A stretch of DNA of 36,760 nt from Bryobacteraceae bacterium (GTDB lineage: Bacteria; Acidobacteriota; Terriglobia; Bryobacterales; Bryobacteraceae). Under the pieces are notes generated by a model. That model made no database searches, was not told the DNA's origin, and was given only the letters and a program-made list of their open reading frames with translations. Positions within the stretch are counted from its first letter, which is position 1. Each line of letters begins with the position of its first letter. The stretch lies in assembly GCA_030041035.1 (NCBI GenBank), contig JASHOO010000424.1:1-36760 (forward strand), in the 5' to 3' direction. Positions 1-8,681 of the stretch are shown in pieces. A program made the translations under genes and the position numbers.

Positions 1-578
1 GCGAAGCGCGCTACCGCAAGTTGGGCGAGTATTCGCTCGGTATGCGGCAGCTCGCCAAGCTGGCGCAAGCCATCGCGCACGGGCCGAAGCTGCTGATTCT
101 TGATGAGCCCACCAACGGGCTCGATCCACCGGCGCGTCAGCGCATGATCCGCCTGATTCGCGAGATGCGGGAATCGGGCGACATGCACATGATCCTCTGC
201 TCGCACCTGCTGCGCGACGTCGAGGAGACCTGCGAGGAAGTCATGATTCTCAAACAGGGGCGGATCGTCCACTACGCGAACCTGGAGGAAGAGCGGCGCG
301 CCAACCGCAAGTTCATCGAAATGGAAACCGTGGGCGCCAATGGAACGTTTACCAGCGCCATCGAGAAACTGGGATGTGCCTGCGCGATTGCGCCCAACAA
401 CCGGATCAAGCTGATTCTGTCGGAAGGGGTTGCGATCCGGGATCTCTACCGTGTGGCGGCCGAGCGCAACGTGCAGATCCGGCGGCTCAACTACCGGCGC
501 GACAGCTTGGAAGATATTTTCCTCAAAGCCATGGAATCGGACCTGACGCAGAACGGAGCAACCAATGGCCGTTTATAA
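1..578 (+). CDS. ABC transporter ATP-binding protein, C-terminal part (5' end outside window)
   Basis: This is the C-terminal part of an ABC ATPase that powers an ABC-2 type exporter. The reading frame is open from base 3 to the stop at 578, so the gene starts before the window; the in-frame TTG at 21 lies inside the protein and is not its start. Visible motifs are the ABC signature (YSLGMRQ), Walker B with the catalytic glutamate (LLILDEP), the D-loop (NGLDPP) and the switch histidine (LCSHLL). The Walker A motif is upstream of the window. About 110 residues follow the nucleotide-binding core, as is common in ABC-2 ATPases. The stop overlaps the next permease gene by 14 bases, which implies translational coupling. 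The substrate cannot be told from sequence. Confidence 0.93.
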   Translation, partial: EARYRKLGEYSLGMRQLAKLAQAIAHGPKLLILDEPTNGLDPPARQRMIRLIREMRESGDMHMILCSHLLRDVEETCEEVMILKQGRIVHYANLEEERRANRKFIEMETVGANGTFTSAIEKLGCACAIAPNNRIKLILSEGVAIRDLYRVAAERNVQIRRLNYRRDSLEDIFLKAMESDLTQNGATNGRL

Positions 579-1431
579 GCGCAGCTATCACGGCTACTCC
601 GGGGCGTTGACGCCCGAGTGGTCGCGCTTCGCCATCATTCCGCGGTACGCCTACCGCCGCCTGTTTCAATCCAAGATCATGACGGCGTTTTTCGTGCTGT
701 GCTTCGTCTCGCCGCTGGTATTCCTGTCGCTCATTTACGTGGCCAACAGCTTCGGTTCGATCGCGGGGTTGTTCGGCGCCAAGGGCGCAAGATCGCCCAT
801 TACGATTGATGGCGAATTCTTCCTGATTTATCTGGGCGTGCAGTCCCCCCTGGCTTTCATCCTGGCTTCCTTCGTCGGCCCGGGCCTGGTCTCGACCGAC
901 CTCTCGAACCGCGCCCTCACTCTGTATCTCGCGCGGCCGTTTTCGCGAGTCGAGTACGTGATCGGAAAAATGTCGGTGCTGCTGGTTCTGCTTTCCACCA
1001 TTACCTGGATTCCCGGCTTGATTTTGTTCGGCGTGCAATCCGCGCTGGCCGGAGGCGGATGGCTCATCCATAACCTATGGGTTGCCTGGGCGATCTTTGC
1101 CGGGTTTTGGATCTGGATCCTCGTAATCGCCCTGACGGCGTTGGCGCTCTCGGCTTGGGTCAAGTGGAAGATCGCCGCGGGCGCCCTGCTCTTGGGCGTT
1201 TTCTTTGTGGGCGCCGGACTTGGCCAGGCCATCAATGCCGTGCTCGATGTGCGCTGGGGCCGGCTGATCAACTTGAGCGACGTGTTCGCCGCCGTGTGGA
1301 GCAATCTGTTCCGCATGCCGAACGGACGCGACATCTCCCCAACTTCCGCCTGGATCATGTTGGCGCTCGTCTGCGCGAGCTGCATCTGGCTGCTCTATCG
1401 CAAGCTGCGCGCCGTCGAGGTGGTGCGATGA
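565..1431 (+). CDS. ABC-2 type transporter permease (first of two)
   Basis: A 288-residue integral membrane protein with about six hydrophobic segments (roughly residues 35-57, 88-108, 133-155, 170-193, 200-220 and 265-282). A short polar cytoplasmic N-terminus precedes the first segment. The stretch around residues 108-130 ([19 protein letters not shown]) matches the 'released/degraded, low-conservation loop then RP-S/L-R' pattern common in ABC-2 permeases of the NosY/GldF kind. It overlaps the preceding ATPase gene by 14 bases and the next ATPase start by four bases (ATGA), so it belongs to the same operon. Family assignment rests on topology and context; no substrate can be inferred. Confidence 0.85.
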   Translation: MAVYKRSYHGYSGALTPEWSRFAIIPRYAYRRLFQSKIMTAFFVLCFVSPLVFLSLIYVANSFGSIAGLFGAKGARSPITIDGEFFLIYLGVQSPLAFILASFVGPGLVSTDLSNRALTLYLARPFSRVEYVIGKMSVLLVLLSTITWIPGLILFGVQSALAGGGWLIHNLWVAWAIFAGFWIWILVIALTALALSAWVKWKIAAGALLLGVFFVGAGLGQAINAVLDVRWGRLINLSDVFAAVWSNLFRMPNGRDISPTSAWIMLALVCASCIWLLYRKLRAVEVVR

Positions 1432-2369
1432 CGGGGAATGAAATCGTCTTCGAGAACGTTTCGCGATTCTACGGCGACGTGCTGGGTGTCAATCGCGTGA
1501 ACCTCGCCATTCCGCCGGGCATCACCAGCCTGGTCGGGCCGAACGGCTCCGGCAAAACCACGCTCATGAATCTCATGACCGGCCTGCTGCGCCCCTCGCA
1601 AGGCCGCATCGATATTCTGGGTGTCGCGCCCGACGATCCCGAACGCCTCTTCCGCTTCGTGGGCTACTGCACCCAATTCGATTCCTTCCCGCGCGGCATG
1701 ACCGGGTACCAGTTCATCTACGCCTATCTGCGGCTGCATGGCAAGCCGCACGCCGAAGCCGACGAAATGACGTGGCGCGCTATCGATCGCGTGAAGCTCA
1801 CCGACGCCGCCGCGCGCAAAATCGCCGGCTACAGCAAAGGCATGCGGCAGCGCATCAAGCTGGCCCAGGCTATCTGCCACAATCCCACCGTGCTGGTGCT
1901 CGATGAGCCGCTCAACGGCCTCGATCCCTTGGTACGCGCCGAGACCATCGCGCTATTCCGTTCGCTCGCCGAAACCGGCAAGCATGTCATCATTTCCAGC
2001 CACATCCTGCATGAGGTAGACGCGATTTCCGACCAGGTGATTCTGCTCTCGAGCGGATATGTCGTGGCCGAGGGCCAGATTCACGGTGTCCGCACTGAGG
2101 TCGAGGATCATCCCATGCAGATTCTGATCCGCTGCAACCGGCCGGGCGCGCTGGCCTCGCGAATCTTCGAGCTCGATACGGTGGTGGAAGCGTGCGTGCA
2201 CAACGATGGCAAGGGCCTGCTGGTGCGTACCCGCGACCCTGATCGCTTCTACCTGATGCTGAACCGCCTGGTGGTCGATGGCGTCGATCTGGAATCGGTC
2301 GCGCCTGCCGACGACGATGTGAATTCGGTCTACGAATACCTGATCGGGCCGGATGGAGGATCGATATGA
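1428..2369 (+). CDS. ABC transporter ATP-binding protein (second of two)
   Basis: A complete 313-residue ABC ATPase. The start is the ATG at 1428, which overlaps the upstream stop; the open frame extends further upstream but the protein similarity begins here. Walker A is at residues 37-44 (GPNGSGKT), the Q-loop glutamine near 83, the signature YSKGMRQR at 135-142, Walker B with catalytic Glu at 155-160 (VLVLDE), and the switch histidine at 192 (SSH). The C-terminal about 100 residues form the accessory domain typical of drug/lipid exporters of the CcmA class. The gene overlaps the next permease gene by ATGA. It probably pairs with that permease, either as a second exporter or as a heteromeric complex with the first pair. 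Confidence 0.95.
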   Translation: MTGNEIVFENVSRFYGDVLGVNRVNLAIPPGITSLVGPNGSGKTTLMNLMTGLLRPSQGRIDILGVAPDDPERLFRFVGYCTQFDSFPRGMTGYQFIYAYLRLHGKPHAEADEMTWRAIDRVKLTDAAARKIAGYSKGMRQRIKLAQAICHNPTVLVLDEPLNGLDPLVRAETIALFRSLAETGKHVIISSHILHEVDAISDQVILLSSGYVVAEGQIHGVRTEVEDHPMQILIRCNRPGALASRIFELDTVVEACVHNDGKGLLVRTRDPDRFYLMLNRLVVDGVDLESVAPADDDVNSVYEYLIGPDGGSI

Positions 2370-3205
2370 ACCACGATTCCTGGAGCCTCTGGCGCGCACA
2401 GGTGGCCGCCATCCTGCGCCTCGAGATCAAAAAGAATTTTCTGGCGAAGCGCGGCCTGTGGATTTATCTGCTGGCCGCGGCGCCCGTGGTGCTCATGTGG
2501 GTGCACGCAGCACTGAATCTGCGCGATCATCGCGTCTGCGATCTGGGGCATGACAGCCTCATCTTCGCTGCCATGTTTCAGTTCTTTTACTTGCGCCTCG
2601 CCATCTTCTTCGGTTGCGTGGGCGTATTTCTGAGACTCTTTCGCGGCGAGATGATGGAGAAGAGCCTCCACTATTACCTGCTCGCGCCTGTGCGCCGCGA
2701 AGTCTTACTGGTCGGAAAGTACCTCGCCGGCGTGATCACCACGTCCATCATCTTCTGCACTGGCACCGCGCTGGCGCTCATCGCGCTGCTGGTCCATGTT
2801 CCCCGCACCGCAGCCGAACAGTACCTGTTCGCGGGCGGTGGACTGGGCCACGTCCTTGCATACATCGGCACGGCTGCGCTGGCCTGCATCGGATACGGTG
2901 GCGTGTTTCTGCTCATGGGCTTTCTGTTTCGCAATCCCGTGGTTCCGGTGGTGCTGGTGTTCCTGTGGGAGGGCGCCAATCCTTTTCTGCCGGCGTTGCT
3001 CAAGCGGCTCAGTGTGATTTTCTATCTACATTCGCTGATTCCGATTTCGGTGCCGGCGCAGGGCGATTTTGCATTCCTCGCCATTCTCAGCACCCCCACG
3101 CCTGCATATCTGGCCGTTGCCGGCCTGCTGCTGATCGCCTTGGCCGGCCTTTGGCTCGCCGCTCGGCAAGTGCGTAAGCTCGAAATCAACTACGGCGTCG
3201 AATAG
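2366..3205 (+). CDS. ABC-2 type transporter permease (second of two)
   Basis: A 279-residue membrane protein, start ATG overlapping the upstream ATPase stop (ATGA). A polar N-terminus with the sequence [13 protein letters not shown], typical of the amphipathic entry of ABC-2 permeases, precedes about six hydrophobic segments. The loop near residues 92-112 ([20 protein letters not shown]) followed by [13 protein letters not shown] is characteristic of ABC-2 permeases. It is the last gene of the exporter operon; about 120 bases without any gene follow. No substrate-specific feature was recognised. Confidence 0.87.
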   Translation: MNHDSWSLWRAQVAAILRLEIKKNFLAKRGLWIYLLAAAPVVLMWVHAALNLRDHRVCDLGHDSLIFAAMFQFFYLRLAIFFGCVGVFLRLFRGEMMEKSLHYYLLAPVRREVLLVGKYLAGVITTSIIFCTGTALALIALLVHVPRTAAEQYLFAGGGLGHVLAYIGTAALACIGYGGVFLLMGFLFRNPVVPVVLVFLWEGANPFLPALLKRLSVIFYLHSLIPISVPAQGDFAFLAILSTPTPAYLAVAGLLLIALAGLWLAARQVRKLEINYGVE

Positions 3206-3328
3206 GCCCTCCAACTGCTGTAACCGACGGCAATGTTCCGGCGTCGATACACCTTTTCAGTGGGACTCCGTCCGCCGACAGCAGAATTCCCGAAGCGGCC
3301 CGGCTACAGCTAAACTCGTTTGTTGGCA

Positions 3329-4270
3329 ATGATGATACGAAAATTCCAGATCCGTTTCTTGTCCTTATGCATGATCCTGCCGTTTCAAGCGGCCCTCACC
3401 TATGCTCAGGGGGCTGCGCAGCAGCAAACTCCTCCCAGCATGGCGCAACAGCAGCCCGTACCGTCTCAGCAGCCGATTCCGGCCGCACCGCCGGAGACGC
3501 CTCTCAACACCAGTGACGGCCAACTGTCGATCCAGCTTTTTTACTGGCTGACCTCGGCTCAACCTGATCTACTCGGCGGAGCAGGCAACGTTGGCCCGTA
3601 TCTAGGCGATCTCAGATATCCCGGCAGGCCGAGGCCGGCGCCGGGAGCCGTGATCAGCATGCCGGTGGGCCGCAATAGCACGCTGCGGTTTTCCTATTTC
3701 CGCATCCAGGGCGACGGCAATACGTTTGCGCCTTCCAATCTCACTTTGTTCAATACCGACTTCAGTCCGGGCAATTATCTGGTCACCAGCTATAATTTGC
3801 AAAACGTCAAGATCTCCTACGACTTTCTCTCTTATCCATACCCTCCTAATCCGTCGCGGTTCCGATTGAAGACTCTGTGGGAGGTGCAATACACAACCAT
3901 TCAATCCAGCATCGATGCGCCGCTGGTGCCCATTACCTACGATGCCAACGGCAACGAGATACCGACCACCGGAACCGGAACGAGATGGTTCATCTATCCG
4001 AGCTTCGGGCTGGCGATCGAGAAGGCGGTTTCGTCCCACTTTCGATTCGAAGCCAGAGCTTCAGGATTCGCCTTTCCCCACCATGACGTAATTTGGGATG
4101 CCGACGCATCGGCAGTGTACCGGAAGGGACGTTATGAGATTGCTCTGGGAGCGAGAGCATTCCATTTGAAAACATCTCCGCAAAATCCACAGTATCTTGC
4201 CGCCACCTTTCCCGGTGCGTATGTAGCCCTGCGCTACTATCCGAAATGGCCGCCAGGCAAGGGCCGGTAG
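3329..4270 (+). CDS. Secreted protein, probable outer-membrane beta-barrel, function unknown
   Basis: A 313-residue protein with a clear Sec signal peptide (MMIRKFQIRF, then a hydrophobic run ending TYAQ). A Gln/Pro-rich spacer (residues about 28-60) follows. The rest alternates polar and aromatic residues in short beta-strand-like stretches (for example STLRFSYFRI, NVKISYDFLSY, AYVALRYYP) and ends close to an aromatic strand, as in outer-membrane beta-barrels. I chose the ATG at 3329; TTG at 3320 and ATG at 3332 are alternatives and there is no strong ribosome binding site to decide. No family was recognised. It is convergent with the HAD gene and appears to be a single-gene unit. Confidence 0.75.
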   Translation: MMIRKFQIRFLSLCMILPFQAALTYAQGAAQQQTPPSMAQQQPVPSQQPIPAAPPETPLNTSDGQLSIQLFYWLTSAQPDLLGGAGNVGPYLGDLRYPGRPRPAPGAVISMPVGRNSTLRFSYFRIQGDGNTFAPSNLTLFNTDFSPGNYLVTSYNLQNVKISYDFLSYPYPPNPSRFRLKTLWEVQYTTIQSSIDAPLVPITYDANGNEIPTTGTGTRWFIYPSFGLAIEKAVSSHFRFEARASGFAFPHHDVIWDADASAVYRKGRYEIALGARAFHLKTSPQNPQYLAATFPGAYVALRYYPKWPPGKGR

Positions 4271-4292
4271 GGGTGCAGCATGCCGTGCGCGG

Positions 4293-4901
4293 CTAGTCCC
4301 AGGTAACGCCCCGAGCGCGGAGCTCGCGCTCGATCTGGGCGCTGGATTCGAATTGCACGGCATCGATACCTTCGCGCCGGGCGGCGGCGACGTAATCGGG
4401 GATGTCGTCAGTGAAGAAGATCTCTTCAGGGGCGCAGCCGGCGCGGGCGATAGCGGCCTGATAAATGGCAGGAGAGGGCTTCATGGCGCGGACGACGTGC
4501 GAGAGAATTCTGTCATGGAAATGGCGCAGAATCGGATATGTGCGCTCCAGCATCTCGAAGTGAATGGCGTTGGTATTAGAAAGCAGCAGCAAGAGGTAGC
4601 GGCGGCTGAGAGCCTGGAGCAAACTGTCCGGGACCAGTGGGTCGGGGAGGAAGATGGAGCTCCAAATCCGGCAGAACTGATCGTAGCTGATGTCGAGATC
4701 GAGCGTGCGCGAGAGCTGGGCGACGAAGTCCTGGGGATCGACCATGCCGGTTTCGAAACGCTGCACGAGGTCGGTCGAAGCAATGCGGCGGCGGATTTCG
4801 GCGACAGAAAGGCTGGAGATCGCTTCCAGGCCCTGGTAGCCGCGCATGAAGTCGAAGGGGATAATGACTTTGCCCAGGTCGAAGATGACGGTTTTTATCA
4901 T
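4293..4901 (-). CDS. HAD superfamily phosphatase, YihX-like
   Basis: A 202-residue HAD subfamily IA hydrolase, probably a cytoplasmic sugar-phosphate or similar phosphatase. Motif I is FDLGKV with Asp8 as the nucleophile; the usual second Asp (DxD) is Gly, exactly as in E. coli YihX (alpha-D-glucose-1-phosphate phosphatase), which the whole protein resembles. Motif II is LLLSNTN, the motif III lysine is in AMKPSPAIYQ, and motif IV is FFTDD. The cap is the small helical type. It lies ten bases downstream of the anion transporter gene on the same strand, so the two are likely co-transcribed. The true substrate is unknown. Confidence 0.88.
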   Translation of the reverse strand: MIKTVIFDLGKVIIPFDFMRGYQGLEAISSLSVAEIRRRIASTDLVQRFETGMVDPQDFVAQLSRTLDLDISYDQFCRIWSSIFLPDPLVPDSLLQALSRRYLLLLLSNTNAIHFEMLERTYPILRHFHDRILSHVVRAMKPSPAIYQAAIARAGCAPEEIFFTDDIPDYVAAARREGIDAVQFESSAQIERELRARGVTWD

Positions 4902-4911
4902 AGAGTTGTGA

Positions 4912-6393
4912 TCACCAGATGCCGATCAGCTTCCACCAGGCGAATCCGACCGTGGACCAGATGGCGAGGTTCACCAGCGACACCACGAAGCCGATACGCC
5001 ACCACTTCTGAAACGAGACGTAGCCGTGCGCGTAGAACATGGGCGAGGGCGTAGTGCCGTAGTTGGTTAGACCGGCGGCGAAGTTGGCGAAGCAGGCGAA
5101 GCTGAAAATGACCAGGCCGGCGGGGGCCTTTCTCGCGACCAAAAGCGCGGCGAACGGTGGAAACATAGCGAGCATGTGGGCCGTGATGCTGGCGAAGCCG
5201 TAGTGAGCGTAGAAATAGATCACCAGCGCGGCAGCGAGTACGACAACCCAGTTCGCTGTACCGAACATTCCGCCGACGCTGCGCGCGAACTCGCGGGTGA
5301 CTCCGGCATCATTGAGTGACTTGCCGAGCTGCAGCAGCCCGCCGTACCAGATGAAGATGTCCCATGCGGCGCGATCGCTGACGACATCGTTCCAGGTGAG
5401 GACGCCGGTAAGAAGGAGCGCAGCCGATCCGAGCAGCGCCGTCACGGTGATGTCCAGATGATGGAACGCCGAAGTGATCCAGAGTGCGCACACGGAGATG
5501 AAGATGCCGCCGGCGATTTTTTGGCTGCGGGCCGCAGGTCCCATGCGCTCCAACTCGCGGGCCGCAAATGTGGCGGCTTCGGGGGTTTTGCGGATGACTG
5601 GCGGATCCAAACGGTAAACGACCCATGGGACGACCGCGAGCGAGCAGAGGCCGGGCACGATCCCGGCGGCGAACCACAAAGCCCAGGTTACCGGATAGTG
5701 AAACATGTCGGCGGCCATCTTGGCCGCCAGCGGATTGCTGGCTTGCCCGGTGAAGAACATCGCAGCCGTAATGCAGATTCCCTGGTAGACGCCGGTAACG
5801 AGAAATGAGCCAACCAGGGCGGCGCTGGGGCCGGGAAGGGAACCGTAGAGTTCAGCGACCGAACGCACAATCGGCAGTACCACACCGCCGGAGCGCGCGC
5901 CATTCGAGGGGATGACCGAAGCAAGCACCATGTCGGTGGCGGACAGAGCGTAACAAACCCCGAGCGAGGTCTGCCCCACGGTGCGAATGAACAGTAGCGC
6001 GATGCGCCGCGCCAAGCCGGTCTTGATGAGTGCATTGGAGATGGTAAATGCGGCCATAACCAGCCAGACGGTGGGATCACCGTATCCGCCGAGCGCCTGC
6101 TGGATCGTAAGTCCGCCAAAAATGGATGCGAGGATAACGGCGATCAAGACCGCGGCGCCGCCGGGAATGGGACGGAGCATAAGCGCACCGATGGCCGCGA
6201 CGAAGATGCCAAGCAGACGCCATCCTGCGGGCGCGACCGATGCCGGCCGGGGCAGAAGAAATTGGATCGCCAGGTACAACGCGACCAGAACCAGGGCGCT
6301 CAAGATGCGGTGACGGGTGTCTGGCGAATCCGGTGCTGGCGTCGTGCTAGAGTCGCGGTCGGAGGATATCGTCGTCGAGTCCAAATAAGCCAT
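4912..6393 (-). CDS. DASS/SLC13-type dicarboxylate or anion transporter (CitT-like)
   Basis: A 493-residue inner-membrane transporter with a soluble N-terminal tail (about 25 residues) and about a dozen hydrophobic segments. Two re-entrant-loop motifs mark the CitT/TtdT/2-oxoglutarate-malate branch of the DASS family: IPSNGARSGG (canonical SNTAR-GG) and LTNYGTTPSPMFYAHGYV (canonical T-YGTGPAP). It ends with the family's WWK-G-W pattern. The start is the ATG at 6393; the open frame runs on to 6822 but that part overlaps the divergent FecR-domain gene and lacks transporter similarity. Substrates in the family are di- and tricarboxylates or sulfate; which applies here is not visible. The gene is upstream of and probably co-transcribed with the HAD phosphatase gene. 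Confidence 0.9.
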   Translation of the reverse strand: MAYLDSTTISSDRDSSTTPAPDSPDTRHRILSALVLVALYLAIQFLLPRPASVAPAGWRLLGIFVAAIGALMLRPIPGGAAVLIAVILASIFGGLTIQQALGGYGDPTVWLVMAAFTISNALIKTGLARRIALLFIRTVGQTSLGVCYALSATDMVLASVIPSNGARSGGVVLPIVRSVAELYGSLPGPSAALVGSFLVTGVYQGICITAAMFFTGQASNPLAAKMAADMFHYPVTWALWFAAGIVPGLCSLAVVPWVVYRLDPPVIRKTPEAATFAARELERMGPAARSQKIAGGIFISVCALWITSAFHHLDITVTALLGSAALLLTGVLTWNDVVSDRAAWDIFIWYGGLLQLGKSLNDAGVTREFARSVGGMFGTANWVVVLAAALVIYFYAHYGFASITAHMLAMFPPFAALLVARKAPAGLVIFSFACFANFAAGLTNYGTTPSPMFYAHGYVSFQKWWRIGFVVSLVNLAIWSTVGFAWWKLIGIW

Positions 6394-6489
6394 CTTCGCA
6401 TGTATTGCCGCATTCCCCACATGGGATATCGGGACCAATGCAGAAATTCGTGAGCTGTGCTGGAATTGTGGCGGCAGGAGTGAAACGTG

Positions 6490-7506
6490 ATGCGAACGGC
6501 CATAATCATTTTGGCGACGGCGATGGCGTGCAGTGCCGAGCCGCGCTACATCGGGACAGCCAGCAGTGCAGGGAGCTTCTGGGTGGACAGCGCGGGTGTT
6601 TCCAACCACGCGACCATATTCGAGAACAGCGTAGTAGAGACTGAGAGCGCGGCTGTGAAGTTGCAGATCGGGGGCGGGGTGCGGATTCTGCTCGATGCGC
6701 ATTCGCGCGCGCAGGTGGAAGCGGACCGGCTGATGCTGGAAAGAGGCCGTGCACAAATGCAGGGTGGCATAGATTACAGAATCGAAGCGCGGGGCATGCG
6801 CATTTCCCCGGGCAAGTCGCAATCACGGGCGATTGTGTCGATCGGTGTGTCGGGTGCAGTTGAAGTTGCCGCGTTGGGCGGGGTTGTGCGTGTGGCGAAT
6901 GCCGAAGGCGTGATGGTGGCGAACGTCGCAGCGGGCCGGGCAGTGGAACTTCGGCTAGGGGAAACGACCGAAGCGGCTGTGCTCACAGGTTGTATCGTGA
7001 GGGCCGGTGGCGGGTACACGCTGCGCGATGAAGCCTCCGCCGTCACGGTAGAGTTGCGCGGGACAGATGTCGCCTACCTGGTAGGGAAGCGAGTGCACGT
7101 TTCGGGAGAGATTGCGCCTGCACAGCGCGCCTTGGCGCCGGCCGATGAAGTGGTCCGGGCGAAGGCGATCCAAATTCTGGGTTCCTCGTGTAGTGAGGCG
7201 GCAGGCACCGCCGCGATGACGGAATCGCGCGCGAGAATGGCGCCGCAGCCGGACAGTACGGGCACGGGCGCAAGTAATGATGCGAGTGACGCCGGGCCGG
7301 CGGGTGACACGAGCGCAGGGAGTACGGCGGGCTCAACGGGGACGGCAGGCACAGCCGGAACCGCAGGTGCGGCGGGATCTGCATCGGCGGGCATCGGGGT
7401 TTCAACGGCGGTGATTGCAGGGGTCGCAGTTGCGGCAGCGGCGGGGACGGTGGCGGCGGTGGTCGCGACACAACATCACAAAGCGCCCATCAGCCCGGGG
7501 CGGTAA
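6490..7506 (+). CDS. FecR-domain secreted protein with low-complexity tail
   Basis: A 338-residue protein, start ATG 6490 behind a good ribosome binding site (GGCAGGAG; a GTG one codon earlier is less likely). It has a signal peptide (about residues 1-17). Residues about 20-155 look like a FecR-type beta domain: the pattern V-L--G-R----DA-S-A-V--DRL-LE-GRA-------Y-I followed by G-V-VA---GGVVRVAN. Known FecR domains sense or scaffold in the periplasm, but the partners FecI and FecA are not in the window. Residues about 235-300 are rich in Ala, Gly, Thr and Ser, and a hydrophobic Val/Ala segment (about 302-328) close to the C-terminus may anchor it. The role is unknown. The stop is four bases from the convergent nuoH stop. 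Confidence 0.8.
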   Translation: MRTAIIILATAMACSAEPRYIGTASSAGSFWVDSAGVSNHATIFENSVVETESAAVKLQIGGGVRILLDAHSRAQVEADRLMLERGRAQMQGGIDYRIEARGMRISPGKSQSRAIVSIGVSGAVEVAALGGVVRVANAEGVMVANVAAGRAVELRLGETTEAAVLTGCIVRAGGGYTLRDEASAVTVELRGTDVAYLVGKRVHVSGEIAPAQRALAPADEVVRAKAIQILGSSCSEAAGTAAMTESRARMAPQPDSTGTGASNDASDAGPAGDTSAGSTAGSTGTAGTAGTAGAAGSASAGIGVSTAVIAGVAVAAAAGTVAAVVATQHHKAPISPGR

Positions 7507-7510
7507 CTTC

Positions 7511-8680
7511 CTAAGTCATCCCCAACAGCGCATTTACCAGCACGGCGGCCATACCGATGGGGATCATGTATTTCCAGCCGATATTCATGAGCTGATCGTA
7601 GCGGAAGCGCGGGAAGGTGCCGCGGAACCAGACCAGCAGATAAATGATCACGGCGACCTTCAGCAGAAACCAGAACAAGCCGATCACGGCGTGATTCACC
7701 TGTGGCACCAGGAACACGAGGCCCGAGAGGATGAGCAGGAGCGCGACTAGTATGAGCACTTTCTGCTGAAGCGGATCGGGCAGGCGCTTGACGAGCAGGA
7801 AGCTGCCGGCCCCGGAGCCGAAGAACAAGAGGAACGGCAGGACGTAGTTAATGGGATCGAGCCATGCCACGCTGGGAAAGGGCCTGAGCCAGCCGCCCCA
7901 GAACAAGGTGACGGCGACGCTTGAAGCGACGAACATGTTGGCGTATTCAGCCAGGAAATAGAGCGCCCAGCGAAAGCCGCTGTATTCGGTGTGAAAGCCG
8001 GCCACCAGTTCTGATTCGGCTTCGGGAAGATCAAATGGAGCGCGATTGGTTTCGGCGGTAGCGGAAATCAGGTAGACGACGAATGGCACCAGCATGAAGC
8101 CATAGTTGGAAAAAGCGAACCAGACGCCGTGGGAAAGCTGGGCCTTTATGATCCCTTGCATGCTGAGGGTTCCGGCAACCATCAGGCCAGAAAGTAAGGC
8201 GAACGAAAGCGCCACTTCGTAGCTGACCAATTGCGCCGCACTGCGCAACGCGCCGAGCAGCGGATAGTGGCTGTTCGAAGCCCACCCGCCCAAGATGATT
8301 CCCAGAATTCCGACTGCCGACATAGCCATAATGACCAGGATGCCGACGTTGACATCGGCCACGTACAACAACTGGCTGAATGGCAGCACGGCGAACGAGG
8401 TGAGGGCAGTGAAGGTGGAGATGACGGGCGCCATCCAAAAGATCCACTGGTCGGCATCGGTGGGGATGATGTCTTCCTTGAGCATCAGCTTCAAAGCGTC
8501 GGCGATGGGTTGGAGCAGACCGTGCGGACCAACGCGCATGGGGCCGAGGCGGACCTGAAAATCGGCCAGCACCTTGCGCTCGACCAGCGTCAGATAGCCC
8601 GCCACCAGCGGGAACACCGCGATGATGACGATCGTGACCGCCAGCGGGATGAAGAGCGGACTTTGAAGGATGGTCTGCAT
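7511..8680 (-). CDS. nuoH: NADH-quinone oxidoreductase subunit H
   Basis: A 389-residue membrane subunit of complex I, which forms much of the quinone chamber and links the peripheral arm to the proton-pumping arm. Diagnostic sequences are ERKVLADFQVRLGPMRVGP near the N-terminus, GLLQPIADALKL, and the quinone-site loop FDLPEAESELVAGFHTEYSG. It has about eight hydrophobic segments and the usual family length with a modest C-terminal extension. It is the last gene of the cluster, one base after nuoN, whereas in most bacteria nuoH sits between nuoG and nuoI. Confidence 0.97.
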   Translation of the reverse strand: MQTILQSPLFIPLAVTIVIIAVFPLVAGYLTLVERKVLADFQVRLGPMRVGPHGLLQPIADALKLMLKEDIIPTDADQWIFWMAPVISTFTALTSFAVLPFSQLLYVADVNVGILVIMAMSAVGILGIILGGWASNSHYPLLGALRSAAQLVSYEVALSFALLSGLMVAGTLSMQGIIKAQLSHGVWFAFSNYGFMLVPFVVYLISATAETNRAPFDLPEAESELVAGFHTEYSGFRWALYFLAEYANMFVASSVAVTLFWGGWLRPFPSVAWLDPINYVLPFLLFFGSGAGSFLLVKRLPDPLQQKVLILVALLLILSGLVFLVPQVNHAVIGLFWFLLKVAVIIYLLVWFRGTFPRFRYDQLMNIGWKYMIPIGMAAVLVNALLGMT

Positions 8681-8681
8681 G

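Noticed and set aside
6394-6822. N-terminal extension of the DASS transporter frame
   Set aside because: It runs antisense through the FecR-domain gene and its signal peptide; transporter similarity and a sensible N-terminus start at 6393.
7200-7400. Possible tandem repeat in the FecR-domain gene tail
   Set aside because: Ala/Gly/Thr codon bias produces the appearance; no fixed repeat unit could be defined.
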